Positions 34,754-43,124 of a DNA stretch of 49,299 bases are shown piece after piece. Below the pieces are notes generated by a model. That model worked only from the letters and a program-made list of their open reading frames with translations. It searched no databases and was not told the origin of the DNA. Origin of the DNA: Litoreibacter sp. (GTDB lineage: Bacteria > Pseudomonadota > Alphaproteobacteria > Rhodobacterales > Rhodobacteraceae). The position numbers were made by a program, and so were the translations under genes. The DNA is taken from NCBI GenBank assembly GCA_026710325.1, contig JAPORH010000228.1:1-49299 (forward strand), read 5' to 3'. Position 1 is the first letter of the stretch, and each line of letters opens with the position of its first letter.

Positions 34754-34921
34754 CACGAGCAACGCACCAAGGTTCATCGGAACCACCGATTGCAGCACGC
34801 CGCGCATTTCATCATCGCTCAAGCCTTGCTTCTTGGCCTTGTTGATTTTGGCAATACAGATAAACAACAGCGCCAGCCCTGCCACCGTGACAACAGCCCC
34901 TGCCGGGATCAAATAGCTCAT
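34706..34921 (-). CDS. hypothetical two-span membrane protein, 71 residues
   Basis: The protein has two hydrophobic helices (about 5-25, AGAVVTVAGLALLFICIAKI, and 50-70, LGALLVSGLGLMLVVLGIIL). A charged cytoplasmic loop, KINKAKKQGLSDDEMRGVLQ, lies between them. A clear AAGGAG site precedes ATG 34921. I do not recognise a characterised family. It is divergent from gapR and convergent with the acetyltransferase gene. Confidence 0.75.
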   Translation of the reverse strand: MSYLIPAGAVVTVAGLALLFICIAKINKAKKQGLSDDEMRGVLQSVVPMNLGALLVSGLGLMLVVLGIILG

Positions 34922-35024
34922 GGGCAGCTCCTTTTCGAAAGGGGTGGCAATCGGCGCTTGATGCGCGGGACACTGCGATATATCCCATGGGTTCCGCCGC
35001 GTTTCAAGCTAGGGAAGAGCCCCC

Positions 35025-35294
35025 ATGTCCGACACTTCCGACACCTCCGTCATCGACAGCACCTACCGCGTCACGGCCGATGAGCTGCGCCAGTTCGTTG
35101 AGCGTTATGAGCGCCTGGAGATGGAGAAAAAGGACCTCGCCGACCAGCAAAAAGAGGTGATGGCCGAGGCCAAAGGCCGTGGCTACGACACAAAGGTGCT
35201 GCGCAAGGTGGTCGCGCTGCGCAAGCGCGACCCGCAGGATATCTCCGAGGAAGAGGCGGTTCTGGAGCTCTATAAAGAAGCGCTTGGGATGTAG
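35025..35294 (+). CDS. gapR: GapR-like nucleoid-associated protein (DUF2312)
   Basis: The 89-residue protein has the GapR/DUF2312 core from DELRQFVERYERLEMEKKDLADQ through KEVMAEAKGRGYDTKVLRKVVALR with RDPQDISEEEAVLELYKEALG. It is a coiled-coil helical protein. GapR of Caulobacter clamps overtwisted, AT-rich DNA ahead of replication and transcription. Length fits the family. Start ATG 35025 has a GGAAGAG site. The gene stands alone. Confidence 0.93.
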   Translation: MSDTSDTSVIDSTYRVTADELRQFVERYERLEMEKKDLADQQKEVMAEAKGRGYDTKVLRKVVALRKRDPQDISEEEAVLELYKEALGM

Positions 35295-35312
35295 TCGTCG
35301 GCCGCACGGCCT

Positions 35313-36209
35313 CTATACAGGTCGCGACCCGAGCCAAGGCTCGATCAGCCGCACATTCGGCATGTTACGAATGACGTCAATATCAGCCTCATATTGCACT
35401 GTAAGTTGATCCACATCCTGTGCCGTCCAGCCGGGCAAGTCGATCTCCTGTTCGAGCGCATCGGGGCGCGCGAATTTTTCCAAGAAGGCTTCCAACACGC
35501 GCTGTCGTTGCCGGTCATTTTGCGGCGGGTGCCCCTCTAGATAGGATCGCATGCGGGCAAAGCCGCGTTTGGTCATCAACTGCGCCACGAAGTCGTCGCT
35601 GCCGTCTAGCACGGTGAATTCGTCATGGCCTGAGACCTGACGCAGCACGCGGTGCCATATGAGCGGCGTATCTTCGTTGCACCAAACGGTGATGGGGGTG
35701 TCGGGCACGACCTCTTTCAATCGAGCCAGCAGGTTTGACCAACGCAGCCTTCCGGGGTCTGTGTCCCCAAGGAATTGCGTGAAATCCTCTTCAGCAGATT
35801 TTTGAAACACGTCGGGAATGAAAGTCGCCGGGTTCGCAATGGCGATGAACAACTCCAGCTCGCAACTTGCAAAGAGGCTGCGGATACGCGGCATACGGTA
35901 GCCGGTGCCGCCATAAAACTGATTGCGGTCCACCGCGCGGCGGGCGACACCAAGAAAGGCATCATGGCTCAGAACAATGCGCTCGACTTCTTCCTCCTCG
36001 ACCATGGCGTCGATCAGGGTCTGTTCGGTCTCGGGCGTGGCGGGCGCGTCTTTGAGCACCTGAAGCGCTTCGCGGATCATCGGACGATAGCGGTTGGGAT
36101 CAGCGACGAGAATGCCTTGCTCAACGAGCTTGTCAGTGTTCTTTATAAGGCACCGCAGCAAGCGCCCTTCGTCGGTGCAATGCGCGCCGAGATGTAGGGC
36201 TATTTGCAT
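35313..36209 (-). CDS. hypothetical protein, sulfotransferase-like fold suspected
   Basis: The 298-residue soluble protein begins MQIALHLGAHCTDEGRLLRC. This resembles the HLGAHKTGTT-type P-loop start of sulfotransferase-like proteins, but the lysine is replaced by cysteine and the threonines are missing, so PAPS binding is doubtful. Later blocks are VLSHDAFLGVARRAVDRNQFYGG, RIRSLFASCELELFIAIANP and PDTPITVWCNEDTPLIWHRVL. Start ATG 36209 follows GGAGAGCAG. The gene is divergent from the demethylation operon, across the gap containing the twin palindrome. Confidence 0.65.
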   Translation of the reverse strand: MQIALHLGAHCTDEGRLLRCLIKNTDKLVEQGILVADPNRYRPMIREALQVLKDAPATPETEQTLIDAMVEEEEVERIVLSHDAFLGVARRAVDRNQFYGGTGYRMPRIRSLFASCELELFIAIANPATFIPDVFQKSAEEDFTQFLGDTDPGRLRWSNLLARLKEVVPDTPITVWCNEDTPLIWHRVLRQVSGHDEFTVLDGSDDFVAQLMTKRGFARMRSYLEGHPPQNDRQRQRVLEAFLEKFARPDALEQEIDLPGWTAQDVDQLTVQYEADIDVIRNMPNVRLIEPWLGSRPV

Positions 36210-36297
36210 GGGCTGCTCTCCGCTTTGCGCGTGTTTTTCATCTTTATGTTAAGATTCGCTGTTGGCGACGAAATGTAAAGCCTTATGGCGAAATCCA

Positions 36298-36325
36298 CAT
36301 GTCTGGACATTAATGTCTAGACATG
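36298..36325. promoter_or_regulatory. twin-palindrome operator upstream of the demethylase operon
   Basis: Two 10-bp palindromes, TGTCTGGACA (36300-36309) and TGTCTAGACA (36314-36323), are separated by TTAA. Together with the flanking CA/TG they form a 28-bp palindrome with one mismatched pair. It lies 52 bases before the dimethylglycine dehydrogenase-like start codon and could serve the TetR-family regulator encoded at the end of the operon. The divergent 298-residue protein gene could share it. Confidence 0.6.
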
Positions 36326-36376
36326 GGCGAAACTCGATTCTAGCGTCTTTGAAAATCGAAAACCGGGAGGGTCGCC

Positions 36377-38782
36377 ATGAAATCGCAGTATCGTGTTGTT
36401 GTCATAGGGGGTGGCGTCGTCGGCGCCTCGGTGCTCTATCACTTGGCCAAAATGGGATGGACAGACGTGGCACTTGTCGAACGCTCGGTCCTGCCGGCGG
36501 GTTCCAGCTGGCACGCGGCGGGCGGCATCCACGCGCTGAACGCCGATCCCAATATCGCACAGCTTCAGGCCTACACGATCGACCTTCTGTCGGAGATCGA
36601 GAAGGAAAGCGGCCAGAACATTGGGCTTCACATGACAGGCGGTCTGACCATGGCCGGCACGCCCGACCGGTGGGAGTGGCTGCAATCGGCTTACCGCACT
36701 TTCCAATCCATCGGCATCGAAGACTGTCGCCTTGTCACGGTTGAGGAGGCGGTTGAGCTGAACCCGATCATGTCGGGCGACGGGCTCCTCGGTGGCATGT
36801 GGGCGGACCGCGAAGGTTATATCGACACAACAGGCACAGTGCATGCCTATGCTGGTGCCGCCAAGAAACATGGAGCGGAGGTGATCGAGCATACCCGCGT
36901 GCTTGAGCTGAACCAAACGCTGCAGGGCTGGGAGGTTGTGACCGACAAAGGCACGATCACCTGCGAGCATGTGGTAAATGCGGCTGGCCTCTGGGCCAAG
37001 CAGGTGGGCCGCATGGCCGGGATCGAGCTGCCGGTCTCGCCCCTCAACCACCATTACCTGATCTCCGACACGATCCCCGCGCTTGAGGAGCTCGATTTCG
37101 AGGTGCCAATGACCGTGGACCTCGAAGGGTTCACCTATCTGCGCCAGGACCAAAAGGGTGTGCTGCTGGGTATCTATGAGATCGACCACCAGCACTGGAT
37201 GATGGATGGCGCGCCCTGGGAATACGGGTTTGAGCTGCAGCAGGAAGACCCAGACCGGATCGAGAAAGAGTTGATCTTGGGCTTTGAACGCTACCCGGCC
37301 CTGCAAGATGTGGGCGTCAAAACCTGGGTCAACGGCGCTTTCACCTTCTCCCCTGACGGAAACCCGCTGGTGGGCCCCGTGCCCGGTAAGCGCGGATACT
37401 GGTCGGCCTGCGCGGTGATGGCGGGCTTCCTGCAAGGCGGCGGCGTTGGCAAGTCGCTGGCCGAGTGGATGATCCACGGGGAGCCGGAGGCCGATGTCTA
37501 CGGCATGGATGTCGCCCGCTACGGCGTCTTTGCCGAAAACAAACAATATATCAAAGAGACGACCGGGCAGTTCTACTCCCGCCGCTTCGTGATGACCTAT
37601 CCGAACGAGCAACTGCCTGCCGGGCGACCTCTGAAGATGGCGCCTGCTTACAGCGACATGACGGCTGCAGGCGCCCGTTGGGGACAAAGCTATGATCTTG
37701 AAGTGCCGCTATACTTCGCGCCCGAAGGGTTCGAGGAAACGCCTACGCTCAAGCGCTCCAACGCCCACGACATCGTGGCGGAGGAATGCCGCAAGGTCCG
37801 CTCCGGCGTCGGGCTGCTCGATATCACCGGATTTTCGCGGTTCGAGGTGACGGGCGCGGGGGCCGAAGCATGGCTCGCCAAAATCTTCTCCACCAAGCTG
37901 CCCAAACCCGGACGCGCGCGGCTTGCTGTGATGCTCGGCCATGACGCCCGGCTCAAGGGCGATCTAACGCTCTTCAATTGGGGTGACGGCTCTTATTGGA
38001 TCATGGGCAGCTACTACCTGCGCGAATGGCATAAGCGCTGGTTTAATGATCATATGGACGAAGGGGTCCAAGTCCGCGATCTGGGGGAGGAAATGGCAGG
38101 CTTCTCCCTCGCAGGCCCCAAATCCCGCGCGGTGATCGAGAAGCTGACCGATGGCCCCGTGGGCGATCTGAGCTTCATGGGCTGCGGCCAATTCGATATC
38201 GGCATGATCCGCGCCCGCGTCGCTCGCATGTCCGTCGCGGGTGAGCTCGGCTACGAGATCAACTGCCGGATGGGCGACCACATCACGTTGCGCAAAGCAC
38301 TGTTGGAAGCGGGGGCTGAGGAAGGCATCCATGAATATGGATTCAACGCGCTCCTGTCGCTTCGGCTAGAGAAGTCTTTCGGCATCTGGTCGGCCGAGTT
38401 CACCCAGGGCTACACCGCTGGCATGACTGCGATGGACCGTTGGATCGATTGGGAGCGGGAGGGCTTCATCGGCCGTGACGCCGCCATTGCGGAGCGCGAC
38501 GGCAACGGCCCCGCGCAGCTACAAGTCACGCTGGAAATCGAGGCTGACGGCGCGGATGCGTCGGGCTATGAGCCGATCTGGGCGGGCGAAGACAAGGTCG
38601 GTTTCGTGACCTCCGGCGGCTATGGCCACACGGTCGACAAATCGCTCGCCATGGCGCTGGTCAATGCCGATCAGGCCAAGGAAGGCACCGAGCTGACGGT
38701 TCATGTCGTGGGCGTCGCGCGCAACGCAAAGGTCATCGCGCCGTCGCCTTATGACCCAGAAGGCAAGGCGATGCGCGGATGA
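36377..38782 (+). CDS. dimethylglycine/sarcosine dehydrogenase-like FAD oxidoreductase with GcvT domain
   Basis: The 801-residue protein has an N-terminal DAO fold (VVVIGGGVVGASVLYHLAKMG, 7-27), the SSWHAAGG motif with His46 (the site of covalent FAD attachment in this family) and the FSPDGNPLVGPVPGKRGYW block. The C-terminal half (about 420-800) is a GcvT/aminomethyltransferase domain that binds tetrahydrofolate (VRSGVGLLDITGFSRFEVTG, AGELGYEINCRMGD). Such enzymes demethylate N-methyl compounds and pass the one-carbon unit to folate. Start ATG 36377 has a GGGAGGG site. It overlaps the MttB-like gene as ATGA, with a TetR gene downstream. The substrate is inferred only. Confidence 0.92.
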   Translation: MKSQYRVVVIGGGVVGASVLYHLAKMGWTDVALVERSVLPAGSSWHAAGGIHALNADPNIAQLQAYTIDLLSEIEKESGQNIGLHMTGGLTMAGTPDRWEWLQSAYRTFQSIGIEDCRLVTVEEAVELNPIMSGDGLLGGMWADREGYIDTTGTVHAYAGAAKKHGAEVIEHTRVLELNQTLQGWEVVTDKGTITCEHVVNAAGLWAKQVGRMAGIELPVSPLNHHYLISDTIPALEELDFEVPMTVDLEGFTYLRQDQKGVLLGIYEIDHQHWMMDGAPWEYGFELQQEDPDRIEKELILGFERYPALQDVGVKTWVNGAFTFSPDGNPLVGPVPGKRGYWSACAVMAGFLQGGGVGKSLAEWMIHGEPEADVYGMDVARYGVFAENKQYIKETTGQFYSRRFVMTYPNEQLPAGRPLKMAPAYSDMTAAGARWGQSYDLEVPLYFAPEGFEETPTLKRSNAHDIVAEECRKVRSGVGLLDITGFSRFEVTGAGAEAWLAKIFSTKLPKPGRARLAVMLGHDARLKGDLTLFNWGDGSYWIMGSYYLREWHKRWFNDHMDEGVQVRDLGEEMAGFSLAGPKSRAVIEKLTDGPVGDLSFMGCGQFDIGMIRARVARMSVAGELGYEINCRMGDHITLRKALLEAGAEEGIHEYGFNALLSLRLEKSFGIWSAEFTQGYTAGMTAMDRWIDWEREGFIGRDAAIAERDGNGPAQLQVTLEIEADGADASGYEPIWAGEDKVGFVTSGGYGHTVDKSLAMALVNADQAKEGTELTVHVVGVARNAKVIAPSPYDPEGKAMRG

Positions 38783-39864
38783 GCGAGCGACGCGGACGTA
38801 GACGCGGCAGGGCGGAGGCGCATACCGCCCCCGCCGCCCGCGACGTCAATTACCGCCAGCTGAAAAACCCCTTTCCGTCAATGGAGGTGTTTTCAGCCGA
38901 CGAGATCGCCAACATGCACGACACGGCGCTGCGCACGCTCGAAGAGCTGGGCATGAAAGTCTTGCTGCCCGAGGCCACGGAGATTTTCCGCAAAGGTGGC
39001 GCGCGCGTCGAGGGCGATATGGTGTTCATCGGTCGCGATATGGTCGAGGCTGCTTTAAAAACTGCGCCCAAATCCATCGACGCCCGAGCAGGCGCGCGCC
39101 ATCGCGACCTGACTTTGGAGCTGGGCTCGCTCATGTTCCAACCCGGCGCAGGCGCACCGCACGCGACGGACCTCGAGCGGGGACGGCGGCCCGGAAGCGC
39201 GCGCGACTATATCGAATACACCCAGCTCAACCAGCATTTCGACGTTCTGCAAATGCTCTCACCTTCCGTCGAGCCGCAGGATGTTGAAACCCATTTGCGC
39301 CACTATTTCACGACCGAGGTGCAGCTGACCCACAGCGACAAATTCCCCTTCGTCTTCTCCCGCGGCACCCCGCAGGTGATGGACTGCTTCCAGATGATCC
39401 GCGATTTTCGCGGCCTCACCGACGCGGAATTCGCCGCCAACCCGCATTGCTACACGATCATCAACACGAACTCCCCCCGTACACTCGACATTCCGATGGC
39501 ACAGGGGCTGATCGACTTTGCGCGTCACGGCCAAATGTCCATCGTGACGCCCTTCACGCTCATGGGCGCGATGGCCCCGATCACGGTCGCGGGCGCGATC
39601 ACGCTTTCCCATGCGGAGGCGCTCGCCGCGATCACTCTCGTCCAGCTGGTGAAGCCCGGCGCCCCGATTTGCTATGGCACCTTTACGTCGAACGTCGACA
39701 TGAAATCCGGCGCGCCTGCTTTCGGGACACCCACACATTTCCAAGCCTCACTGGCTGCGGGACAACTCGCCCGGCTCATTGGTCTGCCTTGGCGCTCCGC
39801 TGCTGGGTCTGCGTCCAACCTCAATGACGTGCAGGCGGCAAACGAAAACCAGATGGGGCTTTGA
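38779..39864 (+). pseudogene. MttB-like methyltransferase, 5' fragment (first copy of duplicated segment)
   Basis: The fragment encodes the N-terminal 361 residues of a trimethylamine methyltransferase (MttB) superfamily protein: FPSMEVFSADEIANMHDTALR, then GRDMVEAALKTAPKSI, through SNLNDVQAANENQMGL, where TGA stops it at 39862-39864. The intact gene would be 510 residues (38779-41128 minus 817 bases), the usual family length. The stop arises because the 817-bp tandem repeat is not a multiple of three. The protein lacks pyrrolysine (no in-frame TAG), so it belongs to the non-Pyl glycine betaine-type branch. It is coupled to the dehydrogenase by ATGA. No corrinoid protein gene is nearby. Confidence 0.85.
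39046..39862 (+). repeat. 817-bp tandem direct duplication, copy 1
   Basis: Bases 39046-39862 recur at 39863-40679 with no difference found by eye, including identical reading frames on both strands at an offset of exactly 817. The copies abut with no spacer. The joint falls where GAGGCTGC (copy start) and GGGGCTGC (just after copy 2) are nearly the same. Confidence 0.95.
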
Positions 39865-40679
39865 GGCTGCTTTAAAAACTGCGCCCAAATCCATCGACGC
39901 CCGAGCAGGCGCGCGCCATCGCGACCTGACTTTGGAGCTGGGCTCGCTCATGTTCCAACCCGGCGCAGGCGCACCGCACGCGACGGACCTCGAGCGGGGA
40001 CGGCGGCCCGGAAGCGCGCGCGACTATATCGAATACACCCAGCTCAACCAGCATTTCGACGTTCTGCAAATGCTCTCACCTTCCGTCGAGCCGCAGGATG
40101 TTGAAACCCATTTGCGCCACTATTTCACGACCGAGGTGCAGCTGACCCACAGCGACAAATTCCCCTTCGTCTTCTCCCGCGGCACCCCGCAGGTGATGGA
40201 CTGCTTCCAGATGATCCGCGATTTTCGCGGCCTCACCGACGCGGAATTCGCCGCCAACCCGCATTGCTACACGATCATCAACACGAACTCCCCCCGTACA
40301 CTCGACATTCCGATGGCACAGGGGCTGATCGACTTTGCGCGTCACGGCCAAATGTCCATCGTGACGCCCTTCACGCTCATGGGCGCGATGGCCCCGATCA
40401 CGGTCGCGGGCGCGATCACGCTTTCCCATGCGGAGGCGCTCGCCGCGATCACTCTCGTCCAGCTGGTGAAGCCCGGCGCCCCGATTTGCTATGGCACCTT
40501 TACGTCGAACGTCGACATGAAATCCGGCGCGCCTGCTTTCGGGACACCCACACATTTCCAAGCCTCACTGGCTGCGGGACAACTCGCCCGGCTCATTGGT
40601 CTGCCTTGGCGCTCCGCTGCTGGGTCTGCGTCCAACCTCAATGACGTGCAGGCGGCAAACGAAAACCAGATGGGGCTTT
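39863..40679 (+). repeat. 817-bp tandem direct duplication, copy 2
   Basis: This is the second copy of the 817-bp unit inside the MttB-like gene. Being 3x272+1 bases long, it shifts the frame. Removal of either copy restores one open reading frame from 38779 to 41128. Confidence 0.95.
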
Positions 40680-41128
40680 GGGGCTGCCTCATGGCAGGCG
40701 CGACCGTGGTGATCCATTCGGCGGGCTGGCTGGAAGGGGGGCTCAGCGTGTCTTACGAGAAGATCGTCACCGATGTGGAGGTGCTCAACATGGTCGCCGA
40801 GCTTTGCGCGGGCGGCAAAGCTGGCGCGGACGAGATCGGCTTCGACAACGCGCTCACCCATGTTGACCCGTCGGGGCATTTCTTCGCCTCCCCGCAAACC
40901 ATGGCGCGCTACAACACCGAGTTTTACGAGCCGATCGTGCATGACTACGCCAATTACGGCACCTGGACGGAGGCGGGCGCAAAAGACGCGACCACACGCG
41001 CGACGCAAGTCTGGAAGGGTATCGTTGCCGCCAACTACCAGCCGCCGGCAGACCACGCACGGATAGGCGCGCTAAAAGAGTTCATCGCCAAACGCACGGA
41101 GGCGGGCGGCGCCCCGCCTGAAAGCTGA
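39863..41128 (+). pseudogene. MttB-like methyltransferase, 3' fragment (second copy plus true C-terminus)
   Basis: The frame resumes within copy 2 (EAALKTAPKSI onward) and then continues past the duplication into the real C-terminus, WGCLMAGATVVIHSAGWLEGG through KEFIAKRTEAGGAPPES, ending at TGA 41126-41128. It lacks the first 90 or so residues and has no ribosome site of its own, though open frame extends upstream to 39779 in the wrong frame of copy 1. Translation of a functional product is unlikely unless the duplication is lost by recombination. The TetR gene begins at its stop (TGATG). Confidence 0.8.
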
Positions 41129-41760
41129 TGGACGGCACAGGGGAGCTTCCCGGCAACACTAAGGTTACGCGTGAGGACTGGCTTAAAATAGCGATGGAGC
41201 TGCTCATCTCCCATGGCGTTTCAGAGGTGAAAATCCTGAGCATAGGGGAGCGGCTCGGCGTCTCCCGCTCCAGCTTCTATTGGTATTTTAAAAGCCGCAA
41301 AGACCTGCTCGCCCAACTTCTGGCGGAGTGGGAGCGGACGAATACCACCGTCATGATCGCCCATAGCGAAAAACCTGCGGAGGATATCATCGACGCACTG
41401 AACAATTTCTTTCTCTGCGTGGTGGACCCCGATGGCTTTGACCACAGGCTCGATTTCGCGATCCGGGAATGGGCGCGGCGCGACGAGGCGGTGCGGGACG
41501 TTGTCGACCGGTCCGACCAAGCACGGCAGGAAGCTGTAGCGCGCATGTTCGCTCGTCATGGATACAGGCAGGAGGAGGCCGATATCCGCGCGCGTGTGCT
41601 CTACTACCAGCAAATCGGCTACTACGCTTTGGAGCTGAATGAAAGCTTGGAAGAGCGTCTGTCGCGCGTCCCTGGCTACCTCTTTGCCTTCACCGGTGTT
41701 GAACCAAGGCCGGAGCAGGTCCGGGCCTTTGAACAGGCGGCACGGGCCTTGGCCGATTGA
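41128..41760 (+). CDS. TetR-family transcriptional regulator
   Basis: The 210-residue protein has an N-terminal TetR helix-turn-helix: WLKIAMELLISHGVSEVKI, then IGERLGVSRSSFYWYFKSRKDLL at about 38-60. A helical ligand/dimer domain follows (FFLCVVDPDGFDHRLDFAIREW, ending EQAARALAD). It starts on the stop of the MttB-like gene, so it is the last gene of the demethylase operon and probably its local regulator. The twin palindrome at 36298-36325 is the obvious candidate site; binding is inference. Confidence 0.9.
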   Translation: MDGTGELPGNTKVTREDWLKIAMELLISHGVSEVKILSIGERLGVSRSSFYWYFKSRKDLLAQLLAEWERTNTTVMIAHSEKPAEDIIDALNNFFLCVVDPDGFDHRLDFAIREWARRDEAVRDVVDRSDQARQEAVARMFARHGYRQEEADIRARVLYYQQIGYYALELNESLEERLSRVPGYLFAFTGVEPRPEQVRAFEQAARALAD

Positions 41761-41841
41761 TGCGGTTGGTTCCGGACGGATTGCAATGTCATAGCTTTAG
41801 GTGAAATAAAGCATCGAACCGTCTGTAAGGCATTCCTTCGC

Positions 41842-42876
41842 ATGCCCATCCCAAGCAAGTCCCTTCCCACGATGCTCGCCACGCTGGCGCTGGCATTCAC
41901 AGGTGGGTTTGTCTTCCATTTGCTGTCTGTCCCGCTCCCGTGGCTTCTTGGCCCCATGTTTGCCTGCCTCGCAGCGGCACTGGGTGGCGCGAAGCTCAAT
42001 GGCCCGCCGGTGCTGGGCGACGCGATGCGCACCATTTTGGGCGTGGCGGTTGGGGCATCTATCACGCCTGATGTGGTCGCCCGGGTACCTGAAATGGCCA
42101 CATCCCTCATGCTGATCCCACCTTTTATTCTAGTCATCGGCTGCGCGGGCTACCCGTTTTTCCGTCGCGTTTGCGGGTTAGACAAAGCCACCAGCTTTTA
42201 CGGCGCTATGCCCGGCGGCTTGCAGGATATGCTCATTTTTGGGGAGGAGGCGGGCGGCAATGTGCGTCACCTCTCCCTGTTGCATGCAACACGAGTGCTG
42301 ATCGTGGTGACGGCACTTCCTGTGGTGCTGACGCTGGTCCTCGGCCTGTCGCTGGATCAGCCGATTGGCGCGCCCACGCTGGACCTGCCGCCGCATGAGT
42401 TGGGGTTGATGGTCGTCATTGCCGGGCTCGGTTGGTGGGGCGCGAAGAAGGTGGGCCTATTCGGCGCTTCGATCCTTGGGCCGATGATCCTTGCAGCCGT
42501 TGCAAGCCTGACAGGGATCATTCATTCCCGCCCACCTGCCGAGGCCATTTTGCTGGCGCAATATTTCATTGGGCTGAACATCGGCGTGAAATATGTGGGC
42601 GTCACCTGGGGGGAGCTCACCCGGATCGTGCTGGCGGGCATTGGCTACACGCTGATCATCATGATCATCGCCTTCTGCTTTGCGGAAGCAGCGGTATTTC
42701 TCGGCCTCGCTCCGCAGGCCTCCGCGCTTTTGGCATTCTCACCGGGGGGGCAGGCAGAGATGACGGTGCTGGCCATCGTCGCGGGTGTCGATTTGGCCTA
42801 TGTCGTAACCCACCATCTGACGCGCATCGTTGTGGTGATCGTTGGTGCGCCGATCGCCGCGAAATTTCTGCGCTAA
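41842..42876 (+). CDS. AbrB-family membrane protein (putative transporter/ammonia monooxygenase-like)
   Basis: The 344-residue protein has about ten spans in two repeats. PWLLGPMFACLAAALGG with VGASITPDVVARVP in the first half correspond to GASILGPMILAAVAS and ALLAFSPGGQAEMTVLAIVAG in the second. This is the AbrB/YcgA membrane family, sometimes labelled ammonia monooxygenase but of unknown transport substrate. It is unrelated to the Bacillus DNA-binding AbrB. It follows the TetR gene after 81 bases and may belong to the same transcript. Confidence 0.85.
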   Translation: MPIPSKSLPTMLATLALAFTGGFVFHLLSVPLPWLLGPMFACLAAALGGAKLNGPPVLGDAMRTILGVAVGASITPDVVARVPEMATSLMLIPPFILVIGCAGYPFFRRVCGLDKATSFYGAMPGGLQDMLIFGEEAGGNVRHLSLLHATRVLIVVTALPVVLTLVLGLSLDQPIGAPTLDLPPHELGLMVVIAGLGWWGAKKVGLFGASILGPMILAAVASLTGIIHSRPPAEAILLAQYFIGLNIGVKYVGVTWGELTRIVLAGIGYTLIIMIIAFCFAEAAVFLGLAPQASALLAFSPGGQAEMTVLAIVAGVDLAYVVTHHLTRIVVVIVGAPIAAKFLR

Positions 42877-42882
42877 ACTATC

Positions 42883-42911
42883 TTGTTTCGTATCGGAAAC
42901 ACGCCTAGTGT
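42883..42911 (+). promoter_or_regulatory. candidate promoter of the glycine-cleavage operon
   Basis: TTGTTT (42883-42888) and TAGTGT (42906-42911) are spaced by 17 bases just upstream of the glycine riboswitch. Transcription would begin near the first aptamer. Match to consensus is moderate. Confidence 0.4.
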
Positions 42912-42917
42912 GCTGTG

Positions 42918-43078
42918 GTATCCGACGGGAGAATCGAGTGCGCTCGATGCCGAAGGAGCAACCGCCCCGGAAACTCTCAGGCCCAAGGACCGGCGTATGC
43001 GACAACACTCTGGAGAGAGGCGCGCCCGACGCGTCCGCCGAAGGGATAGCGATCTCAGGCGAAAGGACAGAGGGGGCA
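42918..43078 (+). ncRNA. tandem glycine riboswitch (gcvT element)
   Basis: Two consecutive aptamers are visible. The first (about 42921-42994) has CGGGAGAATCG, GCCGAAGGAGCAA and CTCAGGCCCAAGGACCG. The second (about 43005-43076) has CTGGAGAGAGGCG, GCCGAAGGGATAGC and CTCAGGCGAAAGGACAGAGG. These are the conserved core elements of glycine aptamers, which bind glycine cooperatively and switch on glycine cleavage genes. The element ends about 47 bases before the gcvT start. Confidence 0.95.
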
Positions 43079-43124
43079 TCACCCGCGTGAGGCATCGCTT
43101 CGCGCCTTGATGCCGGAGCGCCTG

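Noticed and set aside
38779-41128. Two separate paralogous MttB genes in tandem
   Set aside because: The repeated part starts in mid-gene in the first copy and the second lacks an N-terminus. The apparently exact 817-bp period shows one gene with an internal duplication.
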